Positions 1-5,565 of a stretch of 6,903 bases of DNA are shown piece after piece (position 1 is the stretch's first letter; each line of letters opens with the position of its first letter). The translations under genes and the position numbers were made by a program. This DNA comes from Candidatus Sumerlaeota bacterium (lineage in GTDB: Bacteria > CG03 > SLGR01), in the NCBI GenBank assembly GCA_007136585.1, contig SLGR01000185.1, positions 1-6,903 on the forward strand, written 5' to 3'. A model generated the notes under the pieces. That model made no database searches and had not been told where the DNA came from. It saw only the letters and a list, made by a program, of their open reading frames with translations.

Positions 1-197
1 AAAAAACTGTATATCCCCTTTAACTCGGCAGAAACCTCCGTTTTCTCCATAAGTTCGGCGGCCCTGTCCATCTGCCACCCGGTTATAAGTTCCAGGATCC
101 TGTTTTCATCCGGAGGGTCCGCCCTCAGTATCCCGGAGTTAAGAAGAAGGATAGCCGCGAAAAGCTTTACTTTGTTTTTACTTATCCGGAATTTCAT
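1..197 (-). CDS. N-terminal part of an exported protein of unknown function (runs off left edge)
   Basis: An open frame starts at ATG 197-195 and stays open to the window edge, giving 65 complete codons, so the C-terminus is missing. The N-terminus looks like a Sec signal peptide: basic residues (K2, R4, K7, K9, K11), then a hydrophobic stretch of about residues 12-19 (LFAAILLL), then a plausible signal peptidase I site after LRA (residues 24-26). No lipobox cysteine is present, so a periplasmic or outer-membrane product is more likely than a lipoprotein. The visible mature part is predicted helical, with a short segment (AAELMEKTE) that could open a TPR-like helical repeat; this is only an impression. 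A GGGGAG ribosome binding site lies at 207-212, nine bases before the ATG and inside the end of the HIT gene. The start is 6 bases beyond the HIT stop, so the two are probably co-transcribed. I do not recognise the family. Confidence 0.75.
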   Translation of the reverse strand, partial: MKFRISKNKVKLFAAILLLNSGILRADPPDENRILELITGWQMDRAAELMEKTEVSAELKGIYSF

Positions 198-203
198 ACC
201 GTC

Positions 204-611
204 TCACTCCCCTTCCCTGTCACCGTAAGCTCTTTTTCCCGGAATGACGGACCGGATCCCGCCGGACGGGTCAGGTGTATCGCCGCGCCGCCGGGGAATG
301 AGGTGAATATGGCAGTGGCTTACCGTCTGCCCGGCAGATACCCCCGAGTTTACTCCTATATTAAATCCGCTTACCGAAGGATCTGAAGTGAGTATCCTCT
401 TTCTCTCCCTTAAAATAAGCCTCCAGGCAGAAGTTCTTTCAGGAAAACTCATTCCGAAAACATCTTCAATGTGCCGGAGAGGGATTATTAGCGTATGGCC
501 GGGGGTAACAGGATACCTGTCCCTTAGTACCGCGGCCCGGAGATTCCGGGAAAGATACTCCTTCCTTTCTATGTATTTACAGAAAGGACAGTTTTCTTTA
601 AATTTTTTCAT
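204..611 (-). CDS. HIT-family nucleotide hydrolase/transferase
   Basis: This 135-residue protein carries the histidine-triad signature HCHIHLIPR at residues 99-107. H99, H101 and H103 form the triad, and the middle histidine (H101) is the expected nucleophile that attacks the alpha-phosphate of nucleotide substrates. The core runs from a CPFC pair (C8, C11) through TPGHTLIIPLRHIEDVF (about 36-52) to FNIGVNSGVSAGQ (83-95). C8 and C11 with H47 and H99 could form the structural zinc site known in some HIT proteins (inference). The C-terminal DPSGGIRSVIPGKRAY resembles the DPxGGxRxVIPxK tail of a common bacterial HIT subgroup often annotated as diadenosine tetraphosphate hydrolase-like. Length is normal and the product is cytosolic. 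The true substrate cannot be read from sequence. It is first in a short minus-strand transcript with its own promoter, and is followed closely by an exported-protein gene. The ATG is preceded by CGGAG at 622-626. Confidence 0.93.
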   Translation of the reverse strand: MKKFKENCPFCKYIERKEYLSRNLRAAVLRDRYPVTPGHTLIIPLRHIEDVFGMSFPERTSAWRLILRERKRILTSDPSVSGFNIGVNSGVSAGQTVSHCHIHLIPRRRGDTPDPSGGIRSVIPGKRAYGDREGE

Positions 612-621
612 TAGATAAGGG

Positions 622-626
622 CTCCG
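622..626 (-). promoter_or_regulatory. Ribosome binding site of the HIT gene
   Basis: CGGAG on the minus strand, 10 bases upstream of the ATG at 611-609. It is short but in the expected place and supports that ATG as the start. Confidence 0.55.
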
Positions 627-635
627 TTAGTAAAA

Positions 636-663
636 ATTATAATTAATTGAACCTTTATTACAA
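636..663 (-). promoter_or_regulatory. Likely sigma-70-type promoter of the HIT gene
   Basis: On the minus strand a perfect -10 box TATAAT (641-636) lies 16 bases downstream of TTGTAA (663-658), which matches four of six -35 consensus positions. Transcription would start near 629, leaving a leader of roughly 17-20 bases before the ATG at 611. That leader still contains the CGGAG ribosome binding site. The region is AT-rich, so a chance match is possible, but position and spacing are right. Confidence 0.6.
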
Positions 664-703
664 GCGATGCCCGGGAGGCGGATGCGCGGCCGGAGAAAAA
701 ATT

Positions 704-732
704 TTGACAATCTGAGCGTTTTTTTGTATAAG
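704..732 (+). promoter_or_regulatory. Near-consensus sigma-70 promoter of rpsT
   Basis: A perfect -35 box TTGACA (704-709) is followed after exactly 17 bases by TATAAG (727-732), five of six for the -10 box. Transcription would start near 739-740, giving a leader of about 45 bases before rpsT. A strong constitutive promoter fits a ribosomal protein gene. It diverges from the HIT promoter, and the two -35 boxes are 40 bases apart across a GC-rich spacer (664-703). A weak ACTC/GAGT pairing (734-737 with 748-751) is too short to call a regulatory hairpin. Confidence 0.85.
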
Positions 733-770
733 TACTCACCTAAGACGAGTGTTTAAGAAATAAAACCGCC

Positions 771-776
771 AAGGAG
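771..776 (+). promoter_or_regulatory. Ribosome binding site of rpsT
   Basis: AAGGAG, near full complement to the 16S rRNA anti-Shine-Dalgarno, lies 8 bases before ATG 785-787. It fixes that ATG as the start and so supports the longer N-terminus of this S20. Confidence 0.85.
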
Positions 777-784
777 AATAATAA

Positions 785-1069
785 ATGGTTAAACTGCCTA
801 CAGGAAGACATACACAGGCGATAAAATCAGCCAGGAAAAACCGGGAAAAGTACGAGAAGAACAAAGCGCTTAGATCCCGGACAAGGAGCGTTGCCGGAAA
901 ACTTACACAGATGGTTAAAGACGGCGATATAGAAGGCGCGGAGAAGTTTCTGCCGGAGGCCTTCAAACTTATAGATATGGCCGCTTCTGACGGCGCTTTT
1001 CACAAGAACCGGGGCTCCAGGCTGAAAAGCCGCCTGGCCGGAAAAGTCAATTCCCTGAAAAAAAGCTGA
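785..1069 (+). CDS. rpsT: 30S ribosomal protein S20
   Basis: This small, very basic 94-residue protein has the S20 helical layout. It has the IKSARKNREKYEKNKALRS stretch (about residues 13-31), a central helix with GDIEGAEKFLPEA (about 47-59), and the C-terminal AFHKNRGSRLKSRLAGKVN segment (about 71-89), matching the family's HKN(K/R)xxRxKxxL motif. S20 is a primary binder of 16S rRNA in the small subunit body. Typical S20 proteins start with about three residues before IKSA, whereas this one has a longer start (MVKLPTGRHTQA) fixed by the strong AAGGAG site. It is monocistronic, with its own near-consensus promoter, and runs convergent to holA with a 23-base 3' overlap. All three isoleucines use ATA, and of nine arginines five are AGA/AGG and three CGG, which is unusual for a highly expressed gene in well-studied bacteria. 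Confidence 0.96.
   Translation: MVKLPTGRHTQAIKSARKNREKYEKNKALRSRTRSVAGKLTQMVKDGDIEGAEKFLPEAFKLIDMAASDGAFHKNRGSRLKSRLAGKVNSLKKS
1009..1041. repeat. Inverted repeat in the rpsT 3' coding end, just past the holA stop
   Basis: CCAGGC (1017-1022) pairs with GCCTGG (1032-1037) around a 9-base loop. CCGG at 1009-1012 and 1038-1041 could extend the stem with a bulge. A competing smaller hairpin, GGCT-GAAA-AGCC (1020-1031), uses the same bases. For the minus-strand transcript the structure starts 6 bases past the holA stop. No U-tract follows on either strand, so I do not call a terminator. It lies wholly in coding sequence and may be chance. Confidence 0.3.
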
Positions 1070-1988
1070 ATAAAAAATTTTCCAGCTGAAACCCGCCGTC
1101 AACCGGCAATGATTTTATACCAAGATCGGTTTTGCGCAGCCGGCTGTAAGCTTTCATAAGCGATTCCGGGGTAAACCTCTTTATTCTACGGCAGAACCCC
1201 CTGTAGAAGAAAGCAGGTTTAAGTTTTATCTTTTCTATTATCTCCTTCTCAGAAAACCCTTTCTCCATTAAAATACGGGCGGAAATCATCTGCTGGAGCT
1301 TCCATTTTATCACACCGGTTATCCTGAGGGGTTTCTCGTTATACTCCAGAAGGTTCTCCAAAAGAAGCAGAGCTTTTTTCTCTCTGCCGTCAATAAGGGC
1401 GTCTATAAACCCGAAAATATCATCTTTTTTATGCGTTCCGGCGGTTTTTCTGAGATCATCGGCGCTGTACGATCTCTTATCGGGAAAAGCGGTTATAAGT
1501 TTATCTATCTCTCCTGAGATAGCGTAAAGGTTCCGGCCGCAGTAAAAAGCTATTAGCTCGGCCGCTTCGGGATCAAGGCGTTTACCCCGTGCGGCGGCCT
1601 CTTTCACCGCCCAGACGGGGAGCTTATTCTCGTAAGGAAGAGCTGTTTTTTTAGTTTGAAGCCCCTTTAGCGAAGCGGGGAGGGTCCCGGACTCAAGCTC
1701 TAATATTACTTCCGAGGGAGCCTCCTTCCGGCGGCTGTAATCCTTAAGAAATCCGGAGATCTCCTTAAGAAGTGAGGCGCCGGGATCCTTTATAATTATA
1801 AGGCGGCTGCTGCTGAATAGTGATCCGCTCTGGATCTCGGAGATGACCTCCCGCGGGGAGGTCTCGGCGCCGTAAAGTATAACGGTCTCGCACCCGGAGA
1901 ACCTTTTCCGCGCCTCGCCCAGTATGCGTTCCCTGGTATATCCGTCGGGTCCGTAGAGAACTTTAACCGGAGAGCTCAAGGGATTCAA
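1047..1988 (-). CDS. holA: DNA polymerase III delta subunit (clamp loader)
   Basis: The delta subunit opens the beta sliding clamp as part of the replicase clamp loader. The 313-residue product has the family's degenerate AAA+ layout. VKVLYGPDGYTRERIL (about 8-23) stands where the P-loop would be but lacks a Walker A lysine, as expected for delta. GSLFSSSRLIIIKD (55-68) is the next conserved strand and helix, followed by a middle segment RLDPEAAELIAFYCGRNL (137-154) with an ExDKL element (SGEIDKLITAF, 158-168). The C-terminal helical collar domain includes KPLRITGVIKWKLQQM (219-234). Length is near the family's usual 330-345. The start is TTG at 1988, overlapping the lptE stop as TTGA. The frame stays open upstream into lptE, and another TTG lies three codons in, so the exact start is uncertain by a few residues. 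Position after leuS-lptE matches E. coli. The 3' end overlaps rpsT by 23 bases. Confidence 0.93.
   Translation of the reverse strand: MNPLSSPVKVLYGPDGYTRERILGEARKRFSGCETVILYGAETSPREVISEIQSGSLFSSSRLIIIKDPGASLLKEISGFLKDYSRRKEAPSEVILELESGTLPASLKGLQTKKTALPYENKLPVWAVKEAAARGKRLDPEAAELIAFYCGRNLYAISGEIDKLITAFPDKRSYSADDLRKTAGTHKKDDIFGFIDALIDGREKKALLLLENLLEYNEKPLRITGVIKWKLQQMISARILMEKGFSEKEIIEKIKLKPAFFYRGFCRRIKRFTPESLMKAYSRLRKTDLGIKSLPVDGGFQLENFLFSFFSGN
1985..1988 (-). other. lptE/holA stop-start overlap (TTGA)
   Basis: The holA start TTG (1988-1986) and the lptE stop TGA (1987-1985) share bases as TTGA. No good Shine-Dalgarno is visible just upstream, so holA probably depends on ribosomes terminating on lptE (translational coupling, inference). 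Confidence 0.7.
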
Positions 1989-2506
1989 TCCCAGCCGTAA
2001 ACCGTTCTTTGAAGTATCCTCTGGGCAAGGTTCTCTATTAGACGCTCCCTGGCCTCTTCTTCGGTCTCGGTTATACCTACCTCGGGGCTGACGCTGTAAT
2101 TAACCCAGGCTTCTATACCTCCCGAGAAACCTTCCCGCTTCTCCTGCCAGAGCGTGAGTTTCTCTACGTTGTCAATAAACCTGAGGTTCGCCACCATGGC
2201 AATTTTGTATTCCTGCACCACGAAATTTTCATCATAAGAGAGAGGTATCTGCGAGTAGCTTGCAACAGTTGTATATAGTATGGCGTCGGCATCGGGCGAA
2301 CTTGTTACGGTAAACCGCCCTTCCCGGATAAACTCGTCTATGAGCTCCTGTGTGAGATCGCTGCTTATCCCTATCTGGGAGGTCTCGTTTCTCACCGGCT
2401 CTATCCTTATTGACTGAAGGTGGTCCGGAATAATCTCAACAGGCTCGTATACACCACATCCGGCGGCGCAGAGAAAAGCACACATGAGAACTGCGGTTTT
2501 TTTCAT
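1985..2506 (-). CDS. lptE: LPS-assembly lipoprotein LptE
   Basis: LptE is the outer-membrane lipoprotein that plugs and supports LptD, the translocon placing lipopolysaccharide in the outer leaflet. The 173-residue protein starts with a lipoprotein signal: K2-K3, a hydrophobic stretch TAVLMCAFLCAAG, then C17 as the lipidated cysteine. The box AAGC is acceptable, although -3 is Ala rather than the usual Leu. Mature-region features fit the LptE/RlpB family: IRIEPVRNET (33-42), an LTQELIDEF helix (51-59), the DADAILYTTV strand (72-81), SYSQIPLSYD (83-92), EYKIAMVANLRFID (99-112) and a C-terminal helix EARERLIENLAQRI ending VYGWD. It lies between leuS and holA, as in E. coli, which strengthens a call that sequence alone leaves moderate because LptE diverges quickly. 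The ATG has GGGAG at 2517-2521. The LPS partner LptD is not in the window. Confidence 0.88.
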   Translation of the reverse strand: MKKTAVLMCAFLCAAGCGVYEPVEIIPDHLQSIRIEPVRNETSQIGISSDLTQELIDEFIREGRFTVTSSPDADAILYTTVASYSQIPLSYDENFVVQEYKIAMVANLRFIDNVEKLTLWQEKREGFSGGIEAWVNYSVSPEVGITETEEEARERLIENLAQRILQRTVYGWD

Positions 2507-2516
2507 TTGAGTAATT

Positions 2517-2521
2517 CTCCC
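2517..2521 (-). promoter_or_regulatory. Ribosome binding site of lptE
   Basis: GGGAG on the minus strand, 10 bases before ATG 2506-2504, inside the short gap after the leuS stop (TAA, 2530-2528). The 21-base gap has no room for a terminator, so lptE is read from the leuS transcript. Confidence 0.65.
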
Positions 2522-2527
2522 GATATG

Positions 2528-4960
2528 TTATCCCACAACAAAGTTTATTATCTTTCCGGGAACGTAAATCTCTTTTCTGATCTCTTTTCCTTCCAGGAAT
2601 TCTTTCACCTTCCCGTCATCCCTGGCCGCCTTCAGGGCGGCTTCCTTTCCGGCATCCGCCGGCATTTCCACCGTTCCCCTCAAGCGCCCGTTTACGGTAA
2701 CCGGAACCTCCAAAACCTTTTCAGTTTCCATTATAACTTTTTTATCGTACCGGGGCCAGGGCTCTTCGTCAAGAAACCCGCTCTGACCCAGCATCTGCCA
2801 CATCTCGCTGGCCGCGTGCGGGGCAAAAGGCCCTATAAGACTTACGGCGGTCTCAACACCTTTCCGTCTCCCGGGAGCCCCCGCGGGATATTTCTTAAGG
2901 AAATTAAGAAGCTCCATTATTCTTGCTATGGCCGTATTAAAGTGAAACTCGTCCCTTATATCCCCGGTAACTTCCATTATTGTCCTGTTTATGAACCCGT
3001 CAAGTTCAGTATCCGGATCCCCTCCGGCGGATTCGGCCTCAGCCTCCTCCGAGACCAACGCCCAGAGCCTCCTTAAGAACCTGTACCCTCCCTTAAGCCC
3101 TTCGTCCGACCAGTCCAGGTCTTTTTCGGGGGGAGAGGCAAAGAGTATGAAAAGCCGGGCAGTATCGGCTCCGTAATCGTCAATTATCTTCTGAGGGTCA
3201 ACGGTATTCCCCAGGGACTTGCTCATCTTGGCCCCGTCTTTCAGGACCATACCCTGGCATAGCAGGTTCCCAAACGGTTCTTTTACCCCGGTAAGACCCA
3301 GCTCGTTCAGGGCCCGGGTAAAAAACCTGGAGTAGAGCAGATGAAGAACCGCGTGCTCGATCCCTCCGATATACTGGTCCACGGGAAGCCATCTGTCTGT
3401 ATCCTCCCGGTCAAAAGGCTTATCTTCGGAATCAGGGTTGATATACCTCATAAAATACCAGGAGGAATCAACAAAAGTATCCATGGTGTCCGTCTCTCTT
3501 CGGGCCGGAGCTCCGCACTCCGGACACCGCGCGGAAAGGAAGCTTTCGCTTCTTTCAAGGGGGTTGCCCCTTCCCGTGAACTCAACATCGTCGGGAAGTT
3601 TCACGGGGAGTTCATCATCCGGGACCGCCCCGGGCCCGCATTTTTCGCAGTATACCACAGGTATGGGGGTTCCCCAGTACCTCTGGCGGGATATGAGCCA
3701 GTCCCGGAGTTTATACTCCACGGTGCTTCTTCCAGACCCCTGTTCCTGAAGATACCCGGTTATTTTCTTTCGCGCCTCGGCTGAATCAAGGGCGTCAAAC
3801 TCTCCCGAGTTCACAAGTTTCCCTTCCCCCTCGTAGGCGCAGCTTCCGTCAAACTTCTCCTGCTCTCCCCTTATCACCTCTATAACGGGGAGTCCGTATT
3901 TTCGGGCAAACTCAAAATCCCGCTGGTCGTGAGCCGGGACCGACATTATGGCCCCGGTCCCGTACTCCATAAAAACAAAGTTGGCAAGGTATACAGGAAC
4001 CGCGCGCCCGTTTACCGGGTTTACGGCCTTTACCCCCAGCGGTATCCCCTCCTTTACCCGGGTCTCCCTCTCGGAAACTGATGTGGTGACGGTCCTGTTT
4101 ATAAAAGCCTTTACCTCGCCCGGATCGGAGGTTCCCAGCCGGGCTATCTCTTCAGCCTCGGGGTGTTCCGGGGAGATCAGCAGGAAAGTGGCTCCAAAGA
4201 GCGTATCGGCCCTGGTGGTAAAGACGGGTATGGTGCGGTCGGTGTTTTCAATCTTGAAATCTATGACCGCGCCGCGGCTGCGACCTATCCAGTTTCTCTG
4301 CTGCTGTATGACGGCCCGGGGCCACCCCTTCAGTCCGTCAAGGCCCTCAAGAAGATCGTCAGCGTACTTTGTTATCCGGAAATACCACTGCTTCTTCACC
4401 TGAACCTCCGCGGCGGCCCCGCATCGCCAGCATTTTCCGTCCTCTACCTGCTCGTTGGCCAGGGTGGTCCGGCAGGACGGGCACCAGTTTATAGCCCCTT
4501 TCTTCCTGTAGGCGAGACCCTTCTCGTAAAAACGTTTGAATATCCACTGGTTCCAGCGGTAGTAGGAGGGTTCAGAGGTATTTATCATCCTCTCCCAGTC
4601 ATAGCTCAGCCCGAGGCTGAGCTGCTGCTTTTTCATTTCCGATACGCAGCGTTTTGTCCAGTCGGCCGGTTTTACTTTGTTTTTGATAGCGGCGTTTTCC
4701 GCCGGCAGACCCATTGCGTCATACCCCATCGGATAAAGGATCTTTTTTCCGTTTCGACGGTTGAACCTTGCAAGAGTATCTCCGATGGCGTAATTCCGGA
4801 CGTGACCCATATGAAGTTTTCCGGAAGGATACGGGAACATCTCCAGCAGGTAATACCCCCGCTCTCCTCCGGGAAGCCTGGTTGGGGTCCGGAAAATCCC
4901 GGACTCTTCCCATCTCTTACGCCATTTTTTCTCAAATTCCTTAAAGTTGTAATCCCTCAC
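2528..4960 (-). CDS. leuS: Leucyl-tRNA synthetase
   Basis: LeuS charges tRNA-Leu with leucine in the cytosol. The 810-residue protein has the complete class Ia architecture. The HIGH box is HMGH at 50-53, within [17 protein letters not shown] first zinc-type module has C160, C163, C177 and C180. The CP1 editing domain carries TTRADT (248-253, threonine-rich) and [12 protein letters not shown] (341-352), where D345 corresponds to the editing aspartate of E. coli LeuRS, so post-transfer editing should be intact. [11 protein letters not shown] (420-430) follows. A second Cys cluster (C438, C441, C479, C482) precedes the [15 protein letters not shown] segment (492-506). KMSKS is at 578-582. The anticodon-binding helical domain spans roughly 650-735 and the C-terminal domain 750-810. 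Total length is somewhat under E. coli's 860. The start is GTG, fixed by a strong RBS and an in-frame TAA five codons upstream (4978-4976). Confidence 0.98.
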   Translation of the reverse strand: MRDYNFKEFEKKWRKRWEESGIFRTPTRLPGGERGYYLLEMFPYPSGKLHMGHVRNYAIGDTLARFNRRNGKKILYPMGYDAMGLPAENAAIKNKVKPADWTKRCVSEMKKQQLSLGLSYDWERMINTSEPSYYRWNQWIFKRFYEKGLAYRKKGAINWCPSCRTTLANEQVEDGKCWRCGAAAEVQVKKQWYFRITKYADDLLEGLDGLKGWPRAVIQQQRNWIGRSRGAVIDFKIENTDRTIPVFTTRADTLFGATFLLISPEHPEAEEIARLGTSDPGEVKAFINRTVTTSVSERETRVKEGIPLGVKAVNPVNGRAVPVYLANFVFMEYGTGAIMSVPAHDQRDFEFARKYGLPVIEVIRGEQEKFDGSCAYEGEGKLVNSGEFDALDSAEARKKITGYLQEQGSGRSTVEYKLRDWLISRQRYWGTPIPVVYCEKCGPGAVPDDELPVKLPDDVEFTGRGNPLERSESFLSARCPECGAPARRETDTMDTFVDSSWYFMRYINPDSEDKPFDREDTDRWLPVDQYIGGIEHAVLHLLYSRFFTRALNELGLTGVKEPFGNLLCQGMVLKDGAKMSKSLGNTVDPQKIIDDYGADTARLFILFASPPEKDLDWSDEGLKGGYRFLRRLWALVSEEAEAESAGGDPDTELDGFINRTIMEVTGDIRDEFHFNTAIARIMELLNFLKKYPAGAPGRRKGVETAVSLIGPFAPHAASEMWQMLGQSGFLDEEPWPRYDKKVIMETEKVLEVPVTVNGRLRGTVEMPADAGKEAALKAARDDGKVKEFLEGKEIRKEIYVPGKIINFVVG

Positions 4961-4966
4961 CCTGAT

Positions 4967-4973
4967 CTCCTCC
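4967..4973 (-). promoter_or_regulatory. Ribosome binding site that decides the leuS GTG start
   Basis: GGAGGAG on the minus strand, 6 bases before GTG 4960-4958. An in-frame TAA at 4978-4976 leaves no upstream alternative, and the GTG gives the family's usual N-terminus ([12 protein letters not shown]). This is the strongest Shine-Dalgarno in the minus-strand operon. Confidence 0.85.
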
Positions 4974-4986
4974 GGTTAATCACAGA

Positions 4987-5565
4987 TTATTCAGGCCGTA
5001 TTACGCGCCGCCTGTAATAAATAAAAAACTCCCTGTTTCCCTTTCTTCCCTTTACCCGGCTCGGATAAGAGCCGATATACTCCCAATCCGGGTTGCTGAC
5101 ATATTCCCTTACTTCCCGCAGAACTCTTTTGTGAACCTCAGGGTCGTTTATGACCCCCTTTCCTTTAGAGGTCTCCCTGTACCCGGCCTCGAACTGCGGC
5201 TTTAGAAGGGCTGCCACGTGTTTACCGGTAACACTGAAAACCGCGGGGAGCACCTTTTTAAGCGATATAAAAGAAAGATCAATAAAAGCCGTATCAGGGG
5301 GTTCCTCAAAAAATTCCGATGTTATATGCCTTGCGTTTACGCCCTCCATAACTGTAACTTCCGGAAGGCGGCGCAGCCCCCAGTCCAGGACGCCCTTTCC
5401 TACATCAAGGGCATACACCCGCCGGGCCCCGGCCATAAGCGCCGCCTGGGTAAACCCCCCGTGAGAGGAACCCGCATCCAGTACAACGCTTCCTTTCAGG
5501 TCAAGCCCCGAGCAGCGCAGGAACCCTTCAAGTTTGTAAGCGCCGCGGGAGACATATTTACTCAA
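4987..5565 (-). CDS. TlyA-like FtsJ-fold rRNA 2'-O-methyltransferase lacking the S4 domain
   Basis: TlyA enzymes use S-adenosylmethionine to 2'-O-methylate cytidines in 16S and 23S rRNA (known for mycobacterial TlyA). This 192-residue protein matches the catalytic part: KYVSRGAYKLE (3-13), the SAM-binding motif VVLDAGSSHGGFTQ (27-40), YALDVGKGVLDW (51-62), FIDLSFISLKKVLP (94-107), ALLKPQFEAG (119-128), KGKGVINDPEVH (134-145) and the C-terminal KGRKGNREFF (172-181). K11, D96, K122 and E179 are candidates for the K-D-K-E catalytic tetrad of FtsJ-fold enzymes. The usual N-terminal S4 RNA-binding domain of about 60 residues is absent. The TTG start overlaps the dxs stop (TTGA), and an in-frame TGA at 5613-5611, 15 codons upstream, prevents a longer protein. 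dxs-tlyA adjacency is common in bacteria. I withhold the gene symbol because the missing domain makes strict orthology uncertain. The old 'hemolysin' label for this family should not be read as function. Confidence 0.9.
   Translation of the reverse strand: MSKYVSRGAYKLEGFLRCSGLDLKGSVVLDAGSSHGGFTQAALMAGARRVYALDVGKGVLDWGLRRLPEVTVMEGVNARHITSEFFEEPPDTAFIDLSFISLKKVLPAVFSVTGKHVAALLKPQFEAGYRETSKGKGVINDPEVHKRVLREVREYVSNPDWEYIGSYPSRVKGRKGNREFFIYYRRRVIRPE
5562..5565 (-). other. dxs/tlyA-like stop-start overlap (TTGA)
   Basis: The downstream TTG start (5565-5563) overlaps the dxs TGA stop (5564-5562). Upstream bases include only GGCGG as a weak ribosome-binding candidate, so translational coupling to dxs is likely (inference). 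It has the same form as the lptE/holA junction. Confidence 0.7.

Noticed and set aside
250-251. Mobile element, CRISPR, tRNA or phage signals anywhere in the window
   Set aside because: I looked for long direct or inverted repeats, spaced repeats, tRNA-like cloverleaf arms and integrase/transposase motifs and saw none. The coordinates here are only a placeholder.
664-694. GC-rich stretch between the divergent promoters as an operator or small RNA
   Set aside because: It contains only the short palindrome CCCGGG and loosely similar GATGC words. There is no inverted repeat of operator length and no promoter-terminator pair for an RNA.
734-751. Possible leader hairpin for S20 autoregulation (ACTC/GAGT)
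   Set aside because: A four-pair stem with a long loop is expected by chance, and there is no resemblance I can show to an S20 binding site.
1094-1120. Possible intrinsic terminator after rpsT (GCCG/CGGC pairing followed by some T)
   Set aside because: The stem is only 4 pairs with a 5-base loop and the following bases (AATGATTTTA) are not a clean T-run. It is also coding for holA on the other strand.
2420-3076. Plus-strand open frame of 218 codons opposite lptE and leuS
   Set aside because: Shadow of two well-supported minus-strand genes, with no motif or ribosome binding site.
4163-5017. Long plus-strand open frame (284 codons) opposite leuS and the end of tlyA-like
   Set aside because: It is fully antisense to genes with intact catalytic motifs and has no Shine-Dalgarno or recognisable domain. 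Its composition (many Pro, Gly, Leu, Ser) is what the reverse of this codon usage gives.
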